In this document: positions 7,699 through 13,479 of the stretch, in pieces
Position numbering within the stretch: position 1 is the stretch's first letter
Layout: each line of letters opens with the position of its first letter
From: Desulfobacterales bacterium
GTDB lineage: Bacteria; Desulfobacterota; Desulfobacteria; Desulfobacterales; UBA2174_A
Direction: 5' to 3'
Assembly: GCA_025454075.1 (NCBI GenBank)
Contig: JALOPD010000026.1
Span: forward strand, 1-22,844
DNA length: 22,844 nucleotides
Program-made: the position numbers and the translations under genes
Notes under the pieces: generated by a model
Databases searched by the model: none
What the model saw: only the letters and a program-made list of their open reading frames with translations
What the model was told of the DNA's origin: nothing

Positions 7699-8091
7699 AT
7701 GGCTTCTCCGCCCAATCTCAAAAAAATACTCAACGAGTACCGTCAACGACTTATTGAAATTCTGGGGTCCGACCAGGATTCGGTGCTTCTGTTTGGCTCG
7801 CAGGCCTGCGGGGATGCGGGCGGCGGCTCCGATATTGACGTCCTTTGTATTATGAAAGCACCCTTTGATTATGGCGACTTGATCCGCCGCACGTCATTGG
7901 CAACAGCCGAACTCAGTCTCGCGTATGATGTTGTCATCTCGCGTGTTTTTGTCACGCGCGAAGCATATTCATCGCAGGACAGCCCCTTCTTGATGAATGT
8001 CCGCAAAGAACAGGTGGCGGTATGCCCTCCGGCCTTGAGGCTTTGTTTGTCAAAACCAGGAAAAGCCTTGATTGGGCTGTTCAGCTTATAA
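7699..8091 (+). CDS. Minimal nucleotidyltransferase (MNT domain), altered C-terminus
   Basis: A 130-residue protein with the pol-beta nucleotidyltransferase core: LLFGSQACGDAGGGSDIDVL, with G33-S34, D45 and D47, and the third acid in the LAYDVVIS strand. MNT proteins pair with HEPN proteins as toxin-antitoxin modules, in which the MNT enzyme modifies the HEPN RNase. The ATG at 7699 follows AGGAG (7687-7691); 32 upstream in-frame residues are rejected. The family normally ends near FLMNVRKEQVAV. Here the frame runs on for 23 further residues that are simply the second reading frame of the HEPN gene, which suggests loss of the original stop. The partner gene at 8022 is broken, so the module is probably dead. 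Confidence 0.8.
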   Translation: MASPPNLKKILNEYRQRLIEILGSDQDSVLLFGSQACGDAGGGSDIDVLCIMKAPFDYGDLIRRTSLATAELSLAYDVVISRVFVTREAYSSQDSPFLMNVRKEQVAVCPPALRLCLSKPGKALIGLFSL

Positions 8092-8120
8092 ACGCTGCGG
8101 AAGTCTTTCTGCGGACCTGA
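8022..8120 (+). pseudogene. HEPN-domain gene remnant, partner of the nucleotidyltransferase
   Basis: Starting at ATG 8022, inside the end of the nucleotidyltransferase gene, a second frame reads MPSGLEALFVKTRKSLDWAV and then QLINAAEVFLRT before a TGA at 8118-8120. This is the first helix of a typical HEPN protein, which is normally about 120-140 residues long. After the TGA the same frame continues TYGRC...FMYCT, faintly like the usual GRAYYAMFYA helix, and then meets further stops from about 8170. The catalytic Rx4-6H motif cannot be found. I read it as a HEPN gene truncated by nonsense and other mutations. The degraded tail probably reaches about 8240. Confidence 0.6.
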
Positions 8121-8357
8121 ACATACGGGCGCTGCTTGCTGCTGCCATTCATGTACTGCACCTCTTTTATCAATCCATAAATCAGGCTCTGACACCAGTG
8201 CTCCTGCTTGGAGATCGAAGCCATAGAGTATTTTCAAAATAATGTGTAGTCAAAGAGAAGGACAATCACGGCACCACACGTAATGCAGTCTAAACTCGAC
8301 AACGCAAAGCTCAAAATGTGATACCCAAAAATTCCCGTTTCAATCAAAATGAAACAT

Positions 8358-8403
8358 AGTCGATAATCGAGATTTGACACCTGTTTCCTACACCTGTTTC
8401 CTA
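8358..8403. repeat. RAYT-associated motif copy 1 with 13-bp tandem duplication
   Basis: The 23-bp stretch 8358-8380 (core ATAATCGAGATTTGACAC) matches 9853-9875 at 20 of 23 positions; all three differences are G in this copy and A in the other. It is followed by two perfect copies of CACCTGTTTCCTA (8378-8390 and 8391-8403), the second ending on the first base of the channel start codon. The other copy lies just upstream of a RAYT transposase remnant, so this looks like a solo copy of the same mobile-element edge. Confidence 0.65.
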
Positions 8404-9524
8404 TGATGGACACTCCTATCATGCAGCCGAACCCAAATGCCCGGCCGAGAATACTTTATGGAATGATTGGCTTTTTGCTTTTTCTATTTTGCCCAGCCAC
8501 TTCATTTTCTCAGAATGAGAGTACAGCCCCTCGTGTTTTACAGGTGGGGGTGATAACAGCTTCTCCCTTATACATGAAATCGGCTGATGGCCGCTGGGAG
8601 GGATTTAGCGTCGAACTTTGGCAGGCTGTGGCTCAATACTTGAATGTGGCATTTGAATTTCGGGAATTCAGCAGCCTGGAGAATCTGTTGAGTGCCTTAG
8701 AAAAGCAGGAAATAGATGTTTTTCCTTCCTTGCCGGTCGGGGAGCGGTATGAATCTACGATGGATTTTAGCCAGTCCTATTTGAAATCGGGACTATCCAT
8801 CGCGGTACCGGCAGAAGAGTCCGAATACAGATGGCTGCGCGTTTTTAAGGGAATTTTTTCAAAGCATATTTTGAAAGCGATAGGGTTTCTCGGGTTGTTG
8901 TCCATGGTAGCCGGAACAATCGTATGGCTGTTTGAAAGACGCAAGAACGACGAAATGTTCGGGGACGGCACTGCCGGGGGAATCGGGCACGGCATCTGGT
9001 GGGCGGTCGTAACAATGACCACGGTGGGCTATGGCGACAAGGCCCCCAAAACAGCCGGTGGTAGAATTGTCGCCCTTATTTGGATGCTTTTTTCAATCAT
9101 TTTTATCGCCAGCTTTACCGCCAATATCACGACATCGCTGACCATAACCGAGTTAAAAGGCAAGGTCCACGGCCTCAACGACCTTTACAATTCCAAAGTC
9201 GGATCAGTATCCCAATCGGAAGGCTTTGATTTTTTGACCAAACAGGGAATCGCCGTAATTCCCTTCGAAGGGATACAAGATGGATTGGAAGCGGTTGCCA
9301 GCAGGAAGATCGATGCGTTCGTTCTGAATGAACAGGTGCTGAAGTACCTGACAAAGAAAGAGTTCCCCGGGCGCGTGCAGGTTCTGCCAGGAATCTACGA
9401 CGACTATTTCGTCAGCATTGCCTTGCCGCAAAACAGCTTGCTCCGGAAGCCGATAAACAAGGCTTTATTGAAGTTGATGAAAACGGAGAGTTGGGCTGAA
9501 TTGCGCCGTCGCTATATCCAATGA
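8403..9524 (+). CDS. Ionotropic glutamate receptor-like potassium channel (GluR0 type)
   Basis: A 373-residue ligand-gated channel. Order: hydrophobic leader (about 19-35), first half of a periplasmic solute-binding lobe (LQVGVITASPLYMKSADG, then GERYESTMDFSQSYLKSG), membrane helix M1 (about 155-175), a pore loop with the potassium filter TVGYGD at 207-212, membrane helix M2 (about 222-242), and the second half of the binding lobe. The M2 exit reads SFTANITTSLT, like the SYTANLAAFLT gating motif of animal glutamate receptors. This S1-M1-P-M2-S2 layout is that of the bacterial receptor GluR0, which is amino-acid gated and K+ selective. The ligand is unknown. The gene is less GC-rich than its neighbours and is flanked by two mobile-element-type repeats, suggesting transfer. 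ATGs at 8403, 8406 and 8421 are all possible starts and none has a ribosome site. Confidence 0.88.
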   Translation: MMDTPIMQPNPNARPRILYGMIGFLLFLFCPATSFSQNESTAPRVLQVGVITASPLYMKSADGRWEGFSVELWQAVAQYLNVAFEFREFSSLENLLSALEKQEIDVFPSLPVGERYESTMDFSQSYLKSGLSIAVPAEESEYRWLRVFKGIFSKHILKAIGFLGLLSMVAGTIVWLFERRKNDEMFGDGTAGGIGHGIWWAVVTMTTVGYGDKAPKTAGGRIVALIWMLFSIIFIASFTANITTSLTITELKGKVHGLNDLYNSKVGSVSQSEGFDFLTKQGIAVIPFEGIQDGLEAVASRKIDAFVLNEQVLKYLTKKEFPGRVQVLPGIYDDYFVSIALPQNSLLRKPINKALLKLMKTESWAELRRRYIQ

Positions 9525-9684
9525 GACTGGATCAGGCACGGCTAAAGTTATGGTCCTTCCGTTGCCGAACCCATTGGCTGCGCGCTGCAAAGAATCACGT
9601 CTTGATTCTTGATTTTAAGCGAAAGCGGCCTTTTCATCAGGAATGGCAATTTAAGAACTGCGAAAACGTGCGATAATACAACAA

Positions 9685-9813
9685 TCAACCAACGATATGT
9701 CCCGGGAACATGTGGTGGTCGTCATCGGCGAGGAAAATCTCCCGCCGTTTGTTTGCGCGGGAAAGGACGTGGTACAGCGACTCGTGGCCTTCTATGTGCA
9801 AGGCGCGCGACAT
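9685..9813 (-). pseudogene. RAYT (REP-associated tyrosine transposase) N-terminal remnant
   Basis: On the minus strand, ATG at 9813 opens a 42-codon frame that reads MSRALHIEGHESLYHVLSRA and then NKRREIFLADDDHHM before TGA at 9685. This is the start of the Y1 transposase family that mobilises REP sequences (family pattern MARPLRIE...YHVTSRGN...IF..D). A complete protein is usually 150-300 residues, and its HUH motif and catalytic Tyr are missing here. The piece is thus a truncated mobile-element gene. Its upstream flank carries the 23-bp motif at 9853-9875. Confidence 0.75.
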
Positions 9814-9852
9814 GAAAGCCGTCTGTCAGTGAAAGGCCCTCTGGTCGACCAA

Positions 9853-9899
9853 AATCAATAATCAAGATTTGACACTTATTCTTCCACTTATTCTTCCAC
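9853..9899. repeat. RAYT-associated motif copy 2 with 12-bp tandem duplication
   Basis: The stretch 9853-9875 (core ATAATCAAGATTTGACAC) matches the copy at 8358-8380 at 20 of 23 positions. It is followed by CACTTATTCTTC twice (9873-9884 and 9885-9896) and a CAC start of a third unit. On the minus strand the duplicated unit spells GTG GAA GAA TAA, the last codons of the MerB-like gene. The element therefore abuts the gene's 3' end and the RAYT remnant's 5' flank. Confidence 0.65.
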
Positions 9900-10580
9900 G
9901 CCAAGATCCCAGAAGGCTCCTTTCAGCCCGAGTCTGTCGAAGAGGTGTTGGATCTGGGCCGGTCCCGGCCGCTGCCAGTCGCGATCGAGGCGGCCGGCAT
10001 ACCATTTCTGCGCCAGTTCCCAGCACGTCTGGATCGGCATGAGGTGGCCTTCGGCCGCACCCCGCCGCTTCAGCCACCTGTCGAGATGATCCTTCGACCT
10101 GAAGGCGAGGATCGTCGCTCAGGTGAAGCCGATGTTTTCCCAGAACCGGACGGCCGGGACCATGAAGTGCACGATCCAATCCGAATCCACCGGCCGGCCA
10201 GGGCGGACCGGGAGCGCGAGCCGTTCGCGGCACTCTCCACACCCGCACGGGGTGTGCGCCACGGCATCCCTGCCGAGAATGGCGGCGATGCCGAGGACGT
10301 CCCAGACTCAGTTGCCCCAGTAGCGCTGGGTCCCGATCTCGGTCACGTAGTTCGTGGGCAGACCCGAGAACGGGTGGGCCATCCAGATCGAATGCGACCC
10401 CGGGGCGAGGGCGATGTGGTGGACGCCCGCCAGACGCTCATAGGCTCCCTCGACGTCGGCGACCGGGATGTCGAAGTGCTCGGCGCATTCGAGGGTGGTC
10501 GGCGGGCGGGAGGTTCTTGCAAACGTGCTGTAAACGTAGTGACGGACATCGGGATCGGAAGCTCTGTTGCTGGTCTCCAT
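9888..10580 (-). CDS. MerB-like organomercurial/organometal lyase with two selenocysteines (UGA91, UGA154)
   Basis: A 230-codon frame runs from ATG 10580 (ribosome site GGAGG just upstream) to TAA at 9888-9890, interrupted only by TGA at codons 91 (10308-10310) and 154 (10119-10121). The protein is a MerB relative: a winged-helix-like N-terminus, then RYWGN-U-VWDVLGIAAILGR, CGCGEC, and WENIGFT-U-ATILAFRS. Classical MerB uses Cys96, Asp99 and Cys159 to bind the metal and cleave the carbon-mercury bond. Here U91, D94 and U154 have exactly those spacings (3 and 63), and C112 matches Cys117. Both UGAs thus replace catalytic cysteines, and each has a SECIS-like hairpin downstream. Ordinary Cys codons (32, 112, 114, 117, 186) and TGA stops elsewhere argue against a changed code. 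Sec assignment is inference, though strong; the alternative is a double-nonsense pseudogene. Confidence 0.87.
10088..10113 (-). promoter_or_regulatory. SECIS-like hairpin after UGA codon 154
   Basis: Counting the U of UGA as 1, CCUUC (17-21) pairs with GAAGG (27-31) around the loop AGGUC (22-26). A lower stem GAU/AUC (9-11 with 32-34) is separated by a 5' bulge that contains a U. The loop sequence and its distance from UGA nearly equal the E. coli fdhF SECIS, whose loop AGGUCU starts at 21 and is bound by SelB. Seen by eye; folding not computed. Confidence 0.75.
10263..10292 (-). promoter_or_regulatory. SECIS-like hairpin after UGA codon 91
   Basis: Counting the U of UGA as 1, GGCAUC (19-24) pairs with GAUGCC (43-48), and GCCG (25-28) pairs with CGGC (36-39), closing a CCAUUCU loop, with an AGG bulge at 40-42. 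That is ten base pairs with the apical loop in the 16-37 nt window used for bacterial SECIS elements. If the top pair opens, the loop starts with G, but it lacks the GGU of the second hairpin. Confidence 0.55.
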
Positions 10581-10603
10581 TCGGCAACCTCCGTTCAGGG
10601 AGC

Positions 10604-11197
10604 TCAACGCGCTGTTCTCACCCCTTCAGCCTCAATTTTTTTCTCCGCCTCCGCGAGCGACGCATGGCCGCTTGCCCGCACCAGGTAGTCGTAGACCTTT
10701 TCCGACAGGCTCTCTCCGCGTGCCTGCATGGCCAGCAGGTCGCGGTGGAGAAGCGTCAGGGTGCGCTCGGAATAGGTTTCGAGCTCCCCGCGCGCGTAGG
10801 TCTCGAACGAGGTCATCTGCGTTTGCGTGCCCTCATCCGTCAGCGGGCGCGCGCCGCTCATGACGGCCGGGTAGTCCCGGAACATCGCCCGCTGCCAGTC
10901 CATCTTCAGCCGGACGATTTCGTCGACGAGCGGGTTGGTGTTTTCACTTCCGATGAGCCCCTGCATGCGGGCGTACTTGCGGCGCATGAGGTTGTCCCCG
11001 CGATCCTTCGCCTGGTGCAAGTCGTCCAGGTAGCTGCCGAGCGCCTCCTCCGACCAGGGGTGGAACTGGGCGCGCCGATGCAGCTTGAAGCTCTCCGGGT
11101 GTTCCTGGCAGCTGCTCGTCGGCTGGGGGTTTACGGTGAGGAACATCTGGAGCTCGATCTCCAGAATGGCGTCGATGATGCGGTCTTTTTCGCTCAT
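10604..11197 (-). CDS. DUF4125 family protein
   Basis: A 197-residue soluble protein that I recognise as DUF4125: an N-terminal IIDAILEIELQMFLTV helix, a RRAQFHPWSEE segment, YLDDLHQAKDRGDNLMRRKY, a central EIVRLKMDWQRAMF, and FETYARGELETYSERTL near the end. It is mostly helical, with no signal peptide or membrane segment. Its biochemical role is unknown. The start at 11197 gives the family N-terminus and has AGGG before it; the longer frame from 11254 adds unrelated residues. Its stop is 23 bp before the MerB-like start, so the two form a minus-strand operon. That suggests a part in handling an organometal or one-carbon compound, but this is context only. Confidence 0.8.
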   Translation of the reverse strand: MSEKDRIIDAILEIELQMFLTVNPQPTSSCQEHPESFKLHRRAQFHPWSEEALGSYLDDLHQAKDRGDNLMRRKYARMQGLIGSENTNPLVDEIVRLKMDWQRAMFRDYPAVMSGARPLTDEGTQTQMTSFETYARGELETYSERTLTLLHRDLLAMQARGESLSEKVYDYLVRASGHASLAEAEKKIEAEGVRTAR

Positions 11198-11216
11198 GTG
11201 GAGACCCTTGCATCCA

Positions 11217-11245
11217 TCTATGTGCTTGTACCGCCCCTGCGTCAA
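11217..11245 (-). promoter_or_regulatory. Possible promoter of the DUF4125-MerB operon
   Basis: On the minus strand, TTGACG (11245-11240) and CATAGA (11222-11217) are 17 bp apart, a fair sigma70-type pair. Just upstream, 11249-11271 contains an inverted CATGA/TCATG pair that could be an operator. The leader to ATG 11197 would be only about 12 nt, so this is a weak call. Confidence 0.3.
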
Positions 11246-11314
11246 CATGGTCATGAATCACTTATCATGCCCCGGCGCCGGCGGCAAATGAGCTGTTCCG
11301 GCCTCGGTCATAAA

Positions 11315-11348
11315 CCAAATGCCCCACAGCACGCTGAGGGGCATTTGG
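11315..11348 (-). terminator. Terminator hairpin after the chemoreceptor gene
   Basis: CCAAATGCCCC (11315-11325) and GGGGCATTTGG (11338-11348) form a perfect 11-bp stem around a 12-nt loop, 34 bp past the chemoreceptor stop. On the minus strand it is followed by TTTAT, a short U tract. It separates the chemoreceptor from the DUF4125-MerB operon. Confidence 0.75.
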
Positions 11349-11381
11349 TTGAATATGCAGAATCTTGCTGATTGTACCGGA

Positions 11382-13187
11382 TCAGAAGTCTTTGAAATCG
11401 CCTTCCTCCAGGGGGATCACTTCATCCGGCTTTTTTTGTCTGCCTTGCGTTCCGCTCGCTTTTCGGGTTTTCGCTTTTAGTTGATTTGCTGCGGACAGGC
11501 CCGTATCGCGGACCTTGGCCGCCGGTTTTTGGCCGACCCTCCTCTGAGGCGAAACCGCATCCTTCCGGAGACCGCCGCCGACCATGGCCATGAGGTCGTT
11601 CACCATGGCCCTCATCGTTTCGGCCTGGGCGCTCATCTCTTCGGAAGCGGAGGCGGATTCCTCGGCGCTGGCGGCGTTCTGCTGGGTCACCTGGTCCATC
11701 TCGGAAACCGCCTTGTTCACCTGCTCGATCCCCTGCGCCTGCTCACCGGAGGCGGCCGCGATTTCACCGACCAGGTCGGCCACCTTGTTGGCGCTCTCGT
11801 GCACCTGGCCGAAGGCATGGTCGGTGGACGCCATCAGGGCGGCCCCCCCCTTGACCTTCTTCACCGTCTCTTCGATCAGGCCGGCGGTATTTCTGGCAGC
11901 ATCCGCGGCGCGCATGGCCAGGTTTCGGACCTCATCCGCCACTACTGCGAAACCGGCTCCGGCTTCGCCGGCCCGGGCGGCTTCCACGGCCGCATTCAAA
12001 GCGAGAAGGTTGGTTTGGAAAGCGATCTCGTCGATGGTCTTTATGATCTTCGAGGTGTCTTCGCTGGCCTTGGTGATGTCATCCATGGACCGGCACATCT
12101 GGGACATGGACTCCTTGGCCTGAGCCACCACCCTCTTTGTTTCTTTCATCAAATCATCGGCCTGCCGGGCGTTGTCCGCATTTTGGCGGGTCATGGAGGC
12201 CATTTCCTCCAAAGAGGCCGAAGTCTCCTCGATGGAAGCGGCCTGCTCGGAGGACCCTTCGGCCAGCTGCTGGCTGGTGGAGGAGATCTGCGAAGCGGCG
12301 GAAGCCACTTGGTCGGCCCCGTCGTTCAGGCCGGCGACGACCCGGGTGACGGGCCGGGTGATGCTGCGCCGGGTGAATAGGAAGCTTGCAACCAGGACGG
12401 CTGCCAGCGCGGCCAAAGATATCCCGCCGATCCACGCCAGGACGCCGCGGATGCTTTTCTGGATATCCTGTTTTGCCGCCTCAATCTCCCGGTTCAACTG
12501 GTCGGCTTCCGTTTTCAACCGCTGCGCCAGCTCTGCCCGACGGGCACTGACCATGGCGTCGATGTCGTCGACATAAAGCCCGGTGCCGACAATCCATCCC
12601 CACGCTTTGAAAAGCTTCACGAAGGAGAGCTTGGGTTGGGGTTTGTCCGCCCCGTATTTGGGCCACATGTAGTCGACGAAGCCTTCCCCCGACCCTTTGC
12701 CGACATTGGCAAATTCCACGAAGAGCCTCTTGCCGTTCGGGTCCTTGTTTTCGGTGAGGTCCTGGCCGTTCATCTCGGGCTTGTAGGGATGCATCACCAT
12801 GCGGGGGTGCAAGTCGTTGATCCAGAAGTAGTCCTTACCCTCTGGCCCGTAGCGCAGCGACTCGATGAGGGTGAAGACCTGCTTTCGCCTGACCTCCGGG
12901 CTCAGTTTCGCATCTTTTTCGACGGTCTCGAGGATGCTCATGGCCGTCTGCACCTGGGACTTGAGGTATTCCTTTTTCAGCGCCGTCAGTTCCTCACGGA
13001 AAGCCGCGGCTTGCCGTTCACCGTCCTCCTTGATTCGCCGGAGGTTGTCCTGCCCCAGGCGCTCGATCTGGGCAATGGTTTCGTTTCCCGACTCTTGAGT
13101 TTTCCAGGTCGAAACCACGCCGGACAGCGCAGCGGTGAGAACCAGGGCCGTCGTGATGAGGATGATGATTTTGGTATTCAGGTTCAT
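11382..13187 (-). CDS. Methyl-accepting chemotaxis protein with single Cache sensor
   Basis: A 601-residue inner-membrane chemoreceptor. A first membrane helix (about 7-27) is followed by a periplasmic single-Cache (sCache_2) sensor of about residues 60-220, with the family strings [20 protein letters not shown] and [19 protein letters not shown] second membrane helix is at about 252-270. A shortened HAMP-like [16 protein letters not shown] leads to a long coiled-coil signalling domain whose tip [20 protein letters not shown] binds CheA and CheW. There is no C-terminal NWETF-type tether for methylation enzymes. The ATG at 13187 follows GGGAGG. sCache_2 sensors of this kind often bind small carboxylates, and the gene lies next to a tricarboxylate-type transporter, so a shared ligand is plausible (inference). 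Confidence 0.93.
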   Translation of the reverse strand: MNLNTKIIILITTALVLTAALSGVVSTWKTQESGNETIAQIERLGQDNLRRIKEDGERQAAAFREELTALKKEYLKSQVQTAMSILETVEKDAKLSPEVRRKQVFTLIESLRYGPEGKDYFWINDLHPRMVMHPYKPEMNGQDLTENKDPNGKRLFVEFANVGKGSGEGFVDYMWPKYGADKPQPKLSFVKLFKAWGWIVGTGLYVDDIDAMVSARRAELAQRLKTEADQLNREIEAAKQDIQKSIRGVLAWIGGISLAALAAVLVASFLFTRRSITRPVTRVVAGLNDGADQVASAASQISSTSQQLAEGSSEQAASIEETSASLEEMASMTRQNADNARQADDLMKETKRVVAQAKESMSQMCRSMDDITKASEDTSKIIKTIDEIAFQTNLLALNAAVEAARAGEAGAGFAVVADEVRNLAMRAADAARNTAGLIEETVKKVKGGAALMASTDHAFGQVHESANKVADLVGEIAAASGEQAQGIEQVNKAVSEMDQVTQQNAASAEESASASEEMSAQAETMRAMVNDLMAMVGGGLRKDAVSPQRRVGQKPAAKVRDTGLSAANQLKAKTRKASGTQGRQKKPDEVIPLEEGDFKDF

Positions 13188-13479
13188 GCGATTTGCCTCC
13201 CGATGAGAGCCTCTTTACAAAATATGCAAGGGGACAGTCTGTTCAGTCGAAAAAGCGGGTGGCAGCGAAAATTCCGCCCCGAGGTAACGGCATGGCCCAA
13301 CCGGGCCGGGCGAGAAAGGCACGGACCTTGCCGCTTTGATATGCTTTCGGCAATGGGCGAAGAAACTTTAATCCTGATTTTTGCCGTAGGAATGCCCGGC
13401 ACGCCCCTGGCGGCGATTCAGAGGAAAGACGCGACTGCGGGAACTCTCGGGTTTAAACATGCGGCGGACCGCTGACGGC

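Noticed and set aside
8374..8407. Promoter for the channel gene using TTGACA in the repeat and TATGAT at its start codon
   Set aside because: The 22-bp spacing is too long, and the -10 would overlap the proposed start codon.
9722..9904. 60-codon minus-strand frame across the RAYT region
   Set aside because: It is in a different frame from the recognisable RAYT N-terminus starting at 9813 and resembles nothing known to me.
10308..10580. Short 90-residue protein ending at the first TGA of the MerB-like gene
   Set aside because: The frame continues with clear MerB similarity past this TGA and past the second one, and both fall on catalytic cysteine positions; a truncated product would have no active site.
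9945..10688. 247-codon + strand open frame
   Set aside because: It lies antisense to the MerB-like gene, has an arginine/proline-rich composition without recognisable domains, and exists because GC-rich antisense frames lack stops.
10517..11371. 284-codon + strand open frame
   Set aside because: It is antisense to the DUF4125 gene and shows no family signature.
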